NCBI GenBank assembly: GCA_032622095.1
Contig: CP136063.1
Span: forward strand, 117,326,723-117,390,722
Origin: Siphonodentalium dalli
Lineage: Eukaryota; Mollusca; Scaphopoda; Gadilida; Siphonodentaliidae
DNA length: 64,000 nucleotides
Direction: 5' to 3'
Below are positions 9,166 through 21,389 of this stretch, piece by piece; the first letter of the stretch is position 1; each line of letters opens with the position of its first letter. A model generated the notes under the pieces. That model ran no database searches. It saw only the letters and a program-made list of their open reading frames with translations, and was not told the origin of the DNA. A program made the position numbers and the translations under genes.

Positions 9166-9880
9166 CATTGTCTGAAATAACACGGACACAGTCGCACGCT
9201 ATATATATACATAACTATGTATATGTGATTCCTAGTGGTCGCCGACATTTTGTTTTATTATTTTTAGCTAGTATATATATTTACACCATACACCCGTTTC
9301 ATCCAATTCATGTTATTATACACCCATAGCATGATAATCATTAAAATTCAAAAGTGGGTTGTAGGGAAGTAGTTCCGCCCCTTCCAAATCCTCCAGGGTT
9401 AAATCCAAAACCCCAATAAATTTAAAAAAAACCATATACACTAGCTGAATCAGACTTCCATCGGGAGAATGTACGAATGCATTGATGTAGGGGCCTGAAC
9501 AAATGAGCGAGAGAATGTTATCTATATTTGCGTTTCGCGAATATTTCAATCTTTTAAACATTTTGCTAAAAAAGATAGCATTATTAAAAATAAATTAAAA
9601 CAAATTTAATGGTTTAATGGACTTGGATCATTATATCATACATATATATGTGTGCATGTGTGTAAATAATGCGAAATTTGCTCTTATAATTTGAAATAAG
9701 TGATCGAGGGACGAAGAAATCCATACAATAACAAATTACTTATTTATTTTACCTATACATGTAGCTAGTTAATCATTCTGGAATTTTTTTAAATATCAAC
9801 CATTATATAAATATAATATACAGCAGCATATACTGCCTGGCTCACCGAGTGTATGTTTTAAAATAAACTACAGTAAAGGG
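9166..9880. other. No supported feature
   Basis: AT-rich sequence with a short TATATA run near 9202 and no recognisable gene, element terminus or repeat beyond low complexity. Confidence 0.4.
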
Positions 9881-9904
9881 TTTCGGCTATGAAGTGATAC
9901 ACTA

Positions 9905-10090
9905 TAGATGTCGGCGATTTGAAGCGATTCTCTGTGATTCGCGGTGATTGCCAGTGATCACCGACAAGTCACCCGGACGTTTGTTTATTCAACTTAATCC
10001 GATCCACTCGAGTTCACCGTGAATCACCGTGGTAAAAACACCGTGAATGCCGGTGATTCATGGTGGGCTTAGTGGGGTTCCCACCGTGTT
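9905..10090. repeat. Cluster of GTGATTCACGGTGA-like palindromic motifs
   Basis: About ten variants of GTGATT/AATCAC with CACCGTGAAT or GCCGGTGATT recur in both orientations within 190 bp. The density of one self-complementary motif is far above background. I find no terminal repeats bounding it. Confidence 0.55.
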
Positions 10091-10129
10091 GAGTGTTTTC
10101 CTTATACTACACTATTTCTATACTGTATA

Positions 10130-10587
10130 TAGCACCAGAACAGAGGGGCAACTGGACATATCTTTAAAACATCTGGATCTTCATGAAGATATGATAAACT
10201 AGATTGATTGATTCATTGATTGATACATCTTTATGTAAAACACAATTGTCGTCTTTTATTTTGTTCGAACTAATGTGTTTATGATGTTCATGTTTCATGC
10301 TATAACGTCTGAAGTATATGCAGTTGAAATAAATAAATACTTCTTTATTGGTGGGACGGATTAAACGCGATAAACACAATGATGATAATCGCTCTGACCT
10401 GACAAGGTGAGCCACTACTTATATTATATTATATGTGTAAGAATCATGTTTTGTGATTCCATTTGGATATACAATTTATGAGAATACGTGTAACACTTTC
10501 AGAGCAAGAGTATTCTCTATTCCCACCAAATATCCACATATGGTTTCACATCACTTTAACCTGGGCAATGCCGGGTAACCCTGCTAG
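10130..10587 (+). mobile_element. Helitron-like 3' portion, copy 1
   Basis: Homologous to 15140-15583. It ends in a small hairpin-like CCGGGTAACCC followed by TGCTAG and a T, matching the CTRR-plus-T ending of Helitrons. Shared internal landmarks include TTCTTTATTGGTGGGACG. The 5' end is missing. Non-autonomous; no Rep/helicase coding. Confidence 0.65.
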
Positions 10588-11186
10588 TGTATTATAAAAC
10601 AATTGAGTCTCTCCCCTTCAAGATATTTTCCACAAAAAGATACAATTTGTCAAGAGAGATGGACATGTATATAGGGGTCTGACCAGACTCATAGCCTGAC
10701 AAAAACAACTTAAAATAGTGCTCTGTGTCGGGCACTTGCACCTTATACATACAGTGGCAAGATTTCCTTCAAACGTTAGCGAGTAACAGTGATAACCAGT
10801 GTTCCTAAAACAATTCATCTAAATCTCTAGTTTAATCTAGACACCTCTTTGTGAAACCCAATTGTCTTCTTTCATTTTTGCAAACACAAGTCAATTCCAA
10901 TCACGTCTAGTGCACGATTAAAAAAATTATAACATCTGAAGTACGCGAAGTTGTTAATAAATAATTATTTCTTTATTGGTGGGACGAATTAATCGCAATA
11001 AACAAAATGGCAATCACTCCGTCAGTGTAATCCACTAGAAGCTGGATCATATATAAACATGACATTTCTGATGCCATTTGGATATAACATTGATGAGAAT
11101 ACGTGTAACACGTTGAGTATTTTATATTCCCCACAGCAGAGGGGTTCACAACAATTTAACATGGACAACACCGGTTACACTGCTAG
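10588..11186 (+). mobile_element. Helitron-like 3' portion, copy 2
   Basis: Directly follows copy 1. Its first part (ACAATTGAGTCTCTCCCC, TTTTCCACAAAAAGA) matches 14808-14890, and its last part ends CACTGCTAGT like the other copies, with a decayed hairpin. It is more diverged than copy 1. Confidence 0.6.
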
Positions 11187-11900
11187 TATGTAATTAAAGG
11201 CTATCTTCGAGCATATATCACAGTACAGGCAAATGTAATTGTTTACATCCTAGCACACTAGAACTCTTAACCATTTCATGACGGGAGCTGCGCTTGCGCA
11301 TCATTAAAGACCATGTGCCAATGCATTCGCTTATATATGCGAGTCGACCAGAGGTCGCCTCGCATATATAAGAGAATGAAATGGACTAACAATTTTTATT
11401 AACATGTCTGACATTATTTAATCATTTTTTGTTATCATTTGTTCTTACATTCTTTTACAATTCTTATCATGTTTTATATTTTTTTTACATTCTATAAGAA
11501 TAACCATTTTTTCTTATATTCTTTAAACAATTTTTTAATTTGTTCTTATTTTTTCTTACATTTTATAAACAAATTTATAATTTTGGATTTGGATTGTTTA
11601 TTTGCACAAATTAAATACATAATACAAAAACATAATAAGATATCCTGGAAATTTGCACAGGAGCGGCATGGCCAATGCAGGCCGTCTTCCTGCCACGCCT
11701 TATACACAATAGAGAATACGTAGATGGCGATCATAATGTTGTGCGACAATCGAGCCATGAAGATCAGCTGCGGTTGAGATAATTTGTTAAACTTTTGGGG
11801 CTGTGTTTTATGTATCCATTTTTTTGGGCAGCTATGTCTATACAAGTATGTGTCCGCGGATCTGTGCCCATAAATGGTGAGTAATCATTTTTCAACTCAT
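11187..11900. other. AT-rich stretch without a supported gene
   Basis: Contains a T-rich low-complexity tract (about 11400-11580) and a local inverted pair around CTTATATATGCGAG / CTCGCATATATAAG at 11330-11371. No coding sequence is supported. Confidence 0.4.
11330..11371. repeat. Short inverted repeat
   Basis: CTTATATATGCGAG and its complement CTCGCATATATAAG flank a loop of about 14 bases, giving a 14-bp stem. Confidence 0.6.
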
Positions 11901-12672
11901 AACTCCGGTTATGAGCACAGGTCTGACGCAAACCGGCTGTTAAAATCAGTCGTTCGAGATGATGTCCGCTAAATTGTGCCAAGAGTCGGATTTTGCGCTT
12001 GAGACTTGCGCTTCAAAAACACACTCAACAGTAAGTACAATATATATATTATTCGTCATTAGAAGCGCCACATCACGGCATCTTATCTCTCGTATTTATT
12101 GAAAAAATCAGTTTCATAAACCCGGAAGGAAATTTAAATTTCCAAAACCAGCCATTTTTTCCGAGTCTACTGTGAGTACTATTTATAGTTCTTATGCAAC
12201 ACAATTTATCTTTATAAAAATGAAATAAATACATACAAATTTAATTAACACGAATGACGATTTGAAAACATACATATGGACAGAAATATAACTTCATAAA
12301 TATTTAGAGCGTATATACATTACTTCTTCGTTATATATTCGATTTATATTTAGCTAATGACAAATTAGTGATACGTCATTTCAGCTTACTTACAAAATTG
12401 GAAGATTTAAATTTGCTTCCAGGTTTATGAAACTGATTTTTTAAATTAGTAGGAGAGATACGAGACCGTTGTGTGGCGTGATTGGTTTGGGTGGATTAGT
12501 AAACAATTCCGCTTCTAAAGATGTATATTATATATGTTCTACTTACCGTCGAGTGTGTTGTTGAAGCGCAAGTTGGTGTAAAATTCCGACTCTTTGACCC
12601 AATTTAGCGGACACCACCTCGAACGAGTGATTTTAACAACCGGTCTGCATCAGACCTGTGGTCATAACCAGA
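11901..12672. mobile_element. Fold-back element with ~250-bp diverged inverted arms
   Basis: Left arm 11901-12150 and right arm 12408-12672 are inverted copies. Examples are GGTTATGAGCACAGGTCTG against its complement near 12650, TTTAGCGGACA..CACCTCGA, and GAAACTGATTTTTT. Arms are roughly 75-80% identical. The centre is AT-rich and non-coding. Likely an old non-autonomous DNA transposon; the superfamily is not determined. Confidence 0.75.
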
Positions 12673-13150
12673 GATTAAACAATTTGTACACGGGATACAT
12701 CAAATTGAAGAGTAATACAATATTTTTCTGCCTATTTGTGAGGCTTTTATGTAACAAATATTATTTTTGTGTATTTTGAACCTGTTTGTGGACCGGCCAA
12801 GTTGGATACCTTTCTATAGGATTAAGTATTATAGGGGTGGGTCAATTTTGTTCTGGTGACCTGTGTTTATAATGTGTTTTCATTGCGGCAGTGCCATTCA
12901 AGGAAAAAGCTCAATATGGGCATATTTTAGAAGAAGATAAGTTCAACATGAACCTGTGTGAAAATTTACGCCCCATTTGAACCTAATTGCACGAGGATAT
13001 CTTGGAGATAATCAATAGCATTACTCTGGTATGCCATAGTAATGCCCTATAGTACCATGGTAATCTACTATGACAATACATAGTCAATTAATTTACCATG
13101 TTATTGGGTATAGTGTGACTGTATTTCGGTGATATTGTCGTATATCTATA
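12673..13150. other. Non-coding; part of a TACCATGGTA-type motif cluster
   Basis: No gene is supported. At about 13015-13110 occur several CATAGTAAT, TACCATGGTAAT and CTATGACAATAC motifs. They recur in the cluster at 15590-15835 on the other side of the Helitron-like element. Confidence 0.45.
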
Positions 13151-15583
13151 TCTATATTTGCGAATGTCTGTCCGTCTGTCTGTGTTCTATAGAAATTCAC
13201 AGGGGACAATCTAGATGCCACAAAAGGGCTCTACTAGGAGTAGCTTTTTACGAGAAAGATAATGGTGAGGGTTAGGATTCTCTAAAGTGACGCCGTTGTT
13301 GCCAGAGGCAGAAGGGGGGGGGGGGGGGGCAGAAAAAATATTTGTCGCCGATTGCCAAGAAACTTATATATAATCATCCCCATGAGATAAGGAATCTGGT
13401 GTGGTTTAATATGTCAAAAGTGGCGCCTTTCGAGTCAGGGATGCACAGAAGGGGAGAGGGGTACCAAAATTGATAAACTAATTTTAGCGCCGAGGGACCA
13501 TCTAGATGCCACAAAAGGGCTCTACTAGGGGTAACTTTTTACGAGAAAGATAATGGTGCGGGTTAGAATTTTCTAAAGTGACGCTGTTGTCCGGGGCAGA
13601 AAAGTGGAGGGGCAGAAAAAATGTTTGCCGCCGATTGCCACGAAACGTTTATATAATAATTCCTATGATATGAGGAATCTAATGGTGTTGTTTAAATAAT
13701 TCAAACGTGGTGCCATTCTTGTCAGGGATGCACGGAAGGTGAGAGGGGCACCAAAATTGATAATACTACTTTTAGCTCCGATTTCCACCAAATTGATACA
13801 CATTCTTCTCCATGATACAAGGAATCTAATTGTGTGAGACGCAAAATTGGTGTCGCTTGGATATGAGATTTGGGGGGGGGGGGGCACGAAATTTGATAAG
13901 AATTGGTTTAGTCACCATTGATACCAAACTTATACACAATCATCCACAGGAGGAGGTATGAGGAGTCTAATGATGTGGCTTAAAACTGTTAAAAGTGGCA
14001 GCATTCGAGTCAGGATGCAATGAAAAGGAGAGGGGCGCCAGAGTTGATATACAATACTTTTCACCAAATTGATGTACATTCTTATTCATGATACGAGTAA
14101 TCAAATCATGTTATTTAAAGACGCTGTGTTGGTGCTGTTTGTGTGAGAGATGGTGTGTGGTGTGGGGCGGGCACTAAATTTGATAAACAAAAATTTGTTT
14201 AGTCGCCGATTAGCACCAAACTTATAAATAATGATCTCCATGTTATCAGTAGTCTAATTGTATGGTTTAAAGATGTCAAAAAGTGGTGCTATTCGAGACA
14301 GGGATCCACTGAGGACGCGAGAGACACACACATTGATACACACTTATGTGTAGCGCCGATTTCCACCATATTGATACATATTCTTCTCCTTGATTCGAGG
14401 AATTTTACCGTGTGGTTTAAATACCCCAATTTTCAACAATGTTATATATATTCATCTCCATATTGAGTTTAAGTTTGTGGTTTAATGATGTCAAATGTGG
14501 CGCCACCTGAGTCCGAAATATAGGACGGGCGAGTCACCAAAACAGAAGGAAATATATGTTTAGCGCCAATTAACATAAAATTCATACAGGTTCTTCTCAA
14601 ATGATGCGAAGAATCAAACCGTGCGTGTTAAAAACGTCATATTTGGTGCCTAGATATATTTGCAAATATATGTCTGTCTGTTTGTGTTCTATATATAACT
14701 TCACGGGGTACAATCGAGATGGCACCAAGGCGTTCTAACAGTCGCAACTTTTTAAGAGGAAGTTAATGGTGCATGTTAAAATATTAGAATAGCTCATGTT
14801 AATATTATAATACAATTGAGTCTGCCCCATTCAATATAGTTTCCACAAAAAAAGTTACAAGAGATATGGAAATGTATAGAAGGCCTGTTCAACAATAGTG
14901 GTCACAGTGTGCCGTCATATATAATTTCTTCTCAGATAAAAGAAAACGGAGTCAGTGGCACCTGACTTTTCAGGATCCTCCAATACTGACATCTGACAAG
15001 GTTATATCTGCCCAATATACGGAGGATATCTTTCATGTTTTAGAACAAACTCATCGCCTAACATAAACAACTCAAAATCCTGCTCTGTTGCATGGCAACA
15101 TTTTTTTTAAACTGAGAATAATTAGCCGGTATATAGCACCATGAACAGAGGAGCACCTGGACATTTCTTTGAAACACCTGTATATTCATGGAGATATGAT
15201 AACCAGGTGTCCTCAAAATCTTAGGCAAACCCACAAGATTGATTGATACATCTATATGTAAAACCCAATTGTCGTCCTTTATTTTTGCGAACGAATGTGT
15301 TTATGATGTTCATGTTATAACGTCTGAAGTATATAAATAAATATTTCTTTATTGGTGGGACGGATTAATCGCAATAAACAAAATGACAATCGCTCCAATC
15401 CGACAAGGTGGGCTACTACCTATATTCGGGTGTAAGAATCATGTGATGCTATTTGGATATATAATTTATGAGAATATGTGTAACGCTTTGAACAAGAGTA
15501 TATATCTATTCCCAACATATATCCACAATATGCAGAGGATTTCACATCTCTTTAAAATGGACAACGCCGGGTAACCCTGCTAG
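13151..15583 (+). mobile_element. Helitron-like non-autonomous element with internal repeats
   Basis: The left end starts TCTATATTTGCGAATGTCTG followed by CCGTCTGTCTG, like Helitron 5' termini. The right end is ACGCCGGGTAACCC then TGCTAG|T. Between 13200 and 14640 are about four or five diverged ~290-bp units sharing phrases such as CACCAAATTGATACA, CATTCTTCTCCATGAT and GGAATCTAAT. A second 5'-terminus-like sequence occurs at 14651 (ATATGTCTGTCTGTTTGTG), so either a nested copy or a duplicated end is present. No protein coding. Flanking A and T nucleotides fit a Helitron target. Confidence 0.65.
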
Positions 15584-15589
15584 TAGTAC

Positions 15590-15835
15590 ATACATACAAG
15601 TATTACAATGATATTGTAGTAATACTATGTTAATGGGCACAAACTATGACAGTACCCTGGTACATGTACAATTAACATTATTGATATAGCATGCTATAGA
15701 TATGCATGCTATAGTAATACTGTAGTCAAATTATCACAACTGTTGTATTACTATTACGGTAGTATCTATAATATATATACCATGGTAGAACTATGATAAT
15801 ACGTAGTATAATACCATGGAACGTTAAACATATCT
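15590..15835. repeat. Cluster of TACCATGGTA / TAGTATTAC motifs
   Basis: Many short self-complementary variants (ATACCATGGTAGAAC, AGCATGCTATAG, TATTACTATTACGGTAGTA) within 245 bp. Related to 13015-13110. The Helitron-like element lies between the two clusters, so it may have inserted into one older palindrome-rich element. Confidence 0.55.
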
Positions 15836-16236
15836 GTAATAGGATTAGTTTGAGTTTTGAATGTCGTGGGCGGATTCGACATCTCTTAGATGTTTCTGTA
15901 AACCAGGTTTAAACCACCATCTGAAAGCTAGATCCGTGATTTAAAACAAATACCGCAGTTTTAAGTCGCATTCGTCATTTATGATGTAAGCATGGTCCAG
16001 TCGGATCCATGGTTTACCAGTAGCATTCTATATCGCCGATCTAAAAAGTGGTGCTTGCAGAAACGGACAGCTGTGAGTTTATTAACATAGTCGCTATATT
16101 GCAGTTTGGAATCGCGATTTATACATAATATATTTTTGTGGTAAGTGTGGCATCGAAGAGATGGATCATCTTTGTCTGTTGTGTGTAAACTCAGTTACAT
16201 TCGTATTTTGACGCATCCATGACTACTATATCCCAG
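15836..16236. other. Presumed intron upstream of the FN3 exon
   Basis: No exon with a supported frame. A pyrimidine-poor but acceptable CTATATCCCAG acceptor closes it at 16236. Confidence 0.4.
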
Positions 16237-16557
16237 GCTGTCCGGCGCCACCAGTCGGACTGAATGTTGGCGATATCACAGACTCGTCCGCTACGATCGG
16301 ATGGCAACCGGGGCACGACCTTAACAACAACAATGCTGAACAATATTTCTTGGTACATATACGGACTGAATCCACCGATTGGGAGCATGTATCAAGGATA
16401 GAAGGCACCTCTGGAAAGTGGATACAAGTTCGTGTGAATAACTTCACCGATGATACCGCATACCTTGTGAAGGTTGTGGCTATGAATGAGTACTCTTCAC
16501 ACAATAAATGTGGAAATACCGTTGCACTCTCATTATTCACAACAATGGCAACTCAAG
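16237..16557 (+). CDS. FN3-domain exon of a host membrane protein
   Basis: A 321-base exon in phase 1-1, as is usual for FN3 modules, between AG at 16235-16236 and a GTATGT donor at 16558. The 107 codons read as one fibronectin type III domain: PAPPVGLNVGDITDSSATI, then GW for the conserved B-strand tryptophan, EQYFLVHIRTES in strand C, and DTAYLVKVVAMNEYS, the F-strand Y-x-V-x-V pattern. FN3 domains mediate extracellular binding. Together with the downstream TM exon it indicates a type I receptor or adhesion protein. Upstream exons are not in the window, or not recognised. Confidence 0.85.
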
Positions 16558-17086
16558 GTATGTATTCGGGGAGTATGTACTCTGACTGCGATGCTTGCAT
16601 ATAGTGCGTGATGGCCTCTGATATTTATTTCCACGTTCACATGTATACTCTAGCATTGGCTTTGGAACCAAACTTACCACTTTAGGTAAATTGGATGTGC
16701 ATTCCTAAGTGGTTTAGAATCTTCGGGTCAGTATACGATGTATCTTTTTAAAACAATTCAAATACATTTTAGCCCCATATGAATTGTGGGTCGAAGATCT
16801 TATCAGCCAAAATTCCAGTCATCATCAACGACATCAACCAATTTATTCGGCATGAAATATCCCCGAGTAAAGTTCCAGACATCATTGTGTTTTTTGTCGA
16901 TTAGGAACTTTTGGTTGGAGTGGTAACTATATTAAGTTCAATGCCTACCTATGCCTATCAATGGCTTCTGAAATGTTTCATAACATTTACATAACACACC
17001 ACACTGACCTAATGTAAACACAGTTCACATATCGCATTCACGTACATATAGCTAATTGTTTTGTTATGTCACATCTAAAACCTCAG

Positions 17087-17203
17087 AAGACACAGGGGAC
17101 TCTGCATCCATTATATCGGTCGCCGGACTAGCTGGAGTGGTTGTTGGTGCTGCGGTATTTGTTGCCTTCGTCTTCGTTGCTGGTGTCATCTTTGTTGTCG
17201 GAA
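17087..17203 (+). CDS. Transmembrane exon of the FN3 protein
   Basis: A 117-base exon, phase 1-1, from AAACCTCAG to GTAAGT. It reads EDTGDSASIISVAGLAG followed by about 20 more hydrophobic residues rich in V, A, G and F. That is a single membrane-spanning helix with an acidic extracellular flank. Phase matches the FN3 exon exactly, which supports direct splicing. The next exon supplies basic residues, as expected on the cytosolic side. Confidence 0.8.
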
Positions 17204-18312
17204 GTAAGTTGGTACTACATAATGTTCACATGAGTTATGTTGATTATAAAAGTGTGCTACTATACATGTAGATCTATTTCAGTTTATATTTAAAAACTGT
17301 TTATATTATGTATGCTCACCCTCGCGGTAAGCGTGATAGTTCTGGTATTCCATTACATTATCAGGAATGGAGCCGGCTTATCTCAGTTAGCGGTGTCAAT
17401 GCACTTTGTAATTTCCAAGTGAACAAATCATCTTGAATCAGACCGAATCACACGTTTCATGCTCCCATTTGTACCCTCACCTGATGTGTTCCCTCACATG
17501 CCTGTGTGGTAGGTTATTCTGAATGGATCAGTTGTCAAAGTGTAGCCACTATAACCATGGGAATCTACTGGGTGGACCATGGTTCGACCCAGAATGATAA
17601 CAGTTGGAGATCAGATTTATTTTTCTTAAATTAATTAGCAGTTTTGACTGGCCACGGGGGTGTAAGGGCCCGGTGTAAGAATATTTTGAATTCTGAGAAT
17701 GAAACTAGCAAATTCCTAGCATCTAGACTCTCCTTATAAGCTTTGCAAGTGCTCATAAATTAGGGGGTGCGTCCGCTACTCGACATTTGCCGCTTTCCCG
17801 ATAAATGCTACACTGACAATATATTCGGTTTTATTGGTATTGATCAATACCCAATCTGATTCCCTTTGTTTTGATGAAAACCAAATCTGAATCCCTTGGT
17901 TTTGAGGACATGTTCAATACCATATATTGGTTTTGACTGATAGTCTTCAAGAGTTATCGTTACTGTTTCCGTGTAACACATGGCCAGACTGGCAGTCGCC
18001 ATTTAATTTCGAAGCGACTGAAACACATTCTAGTGTTAAAATCACAGCAAATAACTTAGACTGGTTCAATGGGTGATCACAGATATGTTTCCCGATGGCC
18101 GGACAATCTTATCTTCGGGAATCTTGACATGTATGTATCTACTAACTATTAATTATAGGATGCTTTCAGTTTCGACTTCAACTTTACACGAAATCTTCAC
18201 ACGTATTTTGTATCAGCACACAAGCTCATATATGGGCACCAACACGATAGAGAAGTGATAGAACATTTCAAACTCAACAAAAAAGATTATGCCTTTGTCA
18301 ATGGATAACTTG
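17204..18312. other. Start of the large FN3-gene intron
   Basis: No coding sequence is supported. At 17820-17945 there is a loose group of GGTTTTGA/TCAAAACC-like and GGTATTGATCAATACC motifs, a weaker relative of the 25.8-kb cluster. Confidence 0.4.
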
Positions 18313-19800
18313 AAGACATAAAAAATTTTCATCAAAAAGACTTCAAGTTGAAAAAGAAATTTCTCAGTATATTTGATAAACATTTGTCATGCTGTTTGAA
18401 ATTGGTCATGTCCACAGCAACTTATCAGGTTTAGTTTAGAACTTTAGGTCATGTATATGGAATGGCATGTACTTTTACATTTATTCCTTATTTACGCTTA
18501 AGCCTAAATCACTTATGCGTAAATGCAAATTATTTATGCTTAAATGCAATTGATTTATGCTTTAGCACAAAAGGATCATAATTTTCATATTTATGCTTAT
18601 GTGTAAATAAGAAGTAAATATTAAAACCATGTCCCATATTGTATGGGAGTTCGAATTCACATTTAATAGCCAATTACGCTTAAGCGTAATGGATTAAGCC
18701 ATTATGCTTGAGCGTAATTCAGATTTCCATTATGCTTTTCAAAGCATAATCTATTACACTTAAGCGTAAAGCCATTATGCTTAAGCGTAAGCCATTACGC
18801 TTAAGCTTAATGTCGTTATATATATATATGCTTAAGCGCAATGTCATTACGCTTAAGCGTAATTCATATTCCATATATATGTGAAAACTCCCCTTAAGCT
18901 GAAATGGATGCAGTCAATTCCTGATGCTAGTAACTTTTGACAAATATCTAGCTTAGATGATATCATTATATGTAAGGTAATAATGCTATGAACATCTATT
19001 ATGCTTAAGCGTAATGGCAGTGCGCTTAAGTGTAATTTTCAATTTTCAGTGCTTTATGACTAATTGGATTCTGTCTATATTAAATATATTTTGAGCCCTG
19101 AATATGCTTAAGCATAATTAGCTATTAAATGTGAATTTGGCCTCCCATACCAATATGGGTGAACCTCTTTGAAAATCAATCTCTATTTAGACCGATCTGT
19201 CTAAATTTGTTGGCCAATCAGTCTAAACATATTGAATGTTGACAATTTGCCAATATATAAGACATAAAATTTTCAACTAAAAAAATCTTAAAGTTGAAAA
19301 AAGACACTTGACAGTTTATTTGATAAAAAGTTGTCATTCCGTTTGAAAATTATCATGATTCATGGCAATTTATTAGGTATAGGTGAATACTAGTAGGTGT
19401 ATGGGAGGCCATCCACAAATTACTTACACTTTAGAAACGAAAAATTATTGATCATATTTATGCTCAAGCGCAAATAAGGTACACATGTTAAAATCGCATC
19501 CCATATGGGTGAACCACCGAATGTTCTTTATTAGACCGATCGGTCTAAAAAGTCTAGACCAATCTGTCTAAATTCTTCCTGTCAGTACCTTCTCTGACAC
19601 CGGTCTAACTAAATTGTAAGAGAAGGAACTCCCAAATGTAGGTCAGTAGGTGTGTCAGAGGAAAGCATTTTCACAGTTATTCCTTATTTGCGCAAAAGTG
19701 CAAATTATTTACTCTTGAGCACAAATTATTTACGCTTGAGCACAAATTATTTACAAATGAGCACAAATCATTATCATTTATTATTAAGCACAAATGGATC
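18313..19800. repeat. Palindrome-rich repeat, diverged tandem duplication of ~945 bp
   Basis: The segment beginning at 18313 (GACATAAAAAATTTTCA, TTTGATAAACATTTGTCAT) recurs from 19258 (GACATAAAATTTTCAAC, TTTGATAAAAAGTTGTCAT). Within 18480-19130 the motif TTACGCTTAAGCGTAA and one- or two-base variants occur at least a dozen times. Within 19190-19630 a second palindrome, TTAGACCGATCGGTCTAA, is repeated. An inverted pair (CACATTTAATAGC near 18650 and GCTATTAAATGTG near 19118) brackets the densest part. Likely an old non-autonomous transposon. Confidence 0.65.
18650..19130. mobile_element. Putative MITE bounded by AATTCACATTTAATAGC inverted repeats
   Basis: Left end around 18631-18690 (TGGGAGTTCGAATTCACA...) and right end around 19100-19160 are inverted copies of about 55 bp with roughly 85% identity, with TTACGCTTAAGCGTAA motifs inside. 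The exact ends and target duplication are not resolved. Confidence 0.5.
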
Positions 19801-21389
19801 ACCCAGACCTGTTTTATAATATTTCATTAATTAATCATATAATCAAAATGAAGATAATTATGTCACAACATAGACATAACAAAAAGATGGGCTTACTAAG
19901 GCTAAGGGGTTACTTATCACCCCTACCCACTGAATATTTATTGTTTTAAATATAATAACTTGATGGTAACATCAGCTGTATGATGCAATATGTATATCAA
20001 CATAACTGCATCGTTCAATGAATGGACCCGATATTTACGACCTATTTTAATCATGCAACGAATTGCAAAACAAAAAATATTACATGTATTCGTATTTTAG
20101 AATTATTGAAAATTATGAAATTAGCACATGCTGCAAGCCCACTGAGCTCACTTGTGTCTACTTAATGCCCACGGACGCAAACAGGTAAGGTCATATAGGC
20201 AGAAAATTACGGCATACAAACATGCAGGTCTGGCAACTGTGAGAATACAGCTACAATACTAGTTGTATTCAGCTAACCTGGCTGTATTCGGCTATATATT
20301 ATACTCTCAAACCGGCTGTTTTTTATAATAAACTAGAAGTGCTAATTTTCTGCATCAAAATCAGGCTACCATATTCTCCGACCACCCTCAACCAAATCAA
20401 AACCCTCACTTGTTTTCTATCTCGGTTAGCTGGGACAACTCGGTTGACGTTCACGCAACTAGTTAATCATCTAGCTGTCTTTGAATCACGCGTCACGACA
20501 TAATGTCAGCACGCCCATAACTGAGTGGCTTTGGTAGTGATTAAAGGTCACTCACACGATACGAGCATTTTATTGGCTAACGTCACATCAAGTTACAATA
20601 AATGGTGTTATGTTCCAGACTTTCATCCCAGCTAGTTGGGATGACTCGCTGTTACGCAAGCCAAGCTGTTCCCGCTAACCCAGTTGTCCCGGTTAGGCAG
20701 GATGGGACAACTCGGTTTGCCGAGTTGCCCCGGCTCATGTAATAGCACACCATTATTTTACTGAGAAAGAGTTCAAAGCACAGAGGACCGAGGCACCCGG
20801 CAGACCGGGTTGGGCCGACTAAGTGCCACCGCACATGCTGCGATTAAAATCGTAAGTGGGGAATATCGCAGGAGGAAGCATCCAATGCGCATGCCCACGA
20901 CAATATCGTAGCCAAATCGTAGCAATCAAGCGCTGTTTGATTTTACCAGGAAATTCGTGGCATGACCTTGGCAATGTGCGCGATCGTAGCTGTCACATGA
21001 CCACTGTAGCACTGGTCATGTTGTAAATACCACGAAAAGAAAACATTCAAAAATGGCGCAAAGTTTACAAACTTCTTGCACTTACAAAAATAAGGCCACA
21101 TTGGTGGAGATGTGGTGCGACAGGGAGTGCAGGTCTATACCACATATCGGGCAAGGAGTAGAGGGCTGCCGCAATTGTTGAAATTCAATTGGGGCAGCTG
21201 AGCCTGTGGAGTTGACATTGAAATCACACCAAATTTTATTGTAATATTGTATTCGACCCACTCTACCCACTGTCAGTTCATAATCCAGCTAATCCACACT
21301 ACTTTATGATTGGGAAATCATCAGACAAAAATTATGTAATTGTTCTTGCAATGAGTTGATATTTATCTTGGTGGGGGGATGTTTTCAGG
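19801..21389. other. Intronic stretch with a CCGGTTAG/AACTCGG motif cluster
   Basis: No gene is supported. Between 20270 and 20750 several partly self-complementary motifs recur (GGTTAGCTGGGACAACTCGG, CCCAGTTGTCCCGGTTAGG, CTCGGTTTGCCGAG), another palindrome family. The remainder shows nothing recognisable. Confidence 0.4.

Noticed and set aside
17575-17600. tRNA-like B box (GGTTCGACCC)
   Set aside because: No matching A box or cloverleaf stems around it; no tRNA supported anywhere in the window.
18313-19800. CRISPR-like array
   Set aside because: Repeats are palindromes at irregular spacing without uniform spacers or cas genes, and the DNA is eukaryotic.
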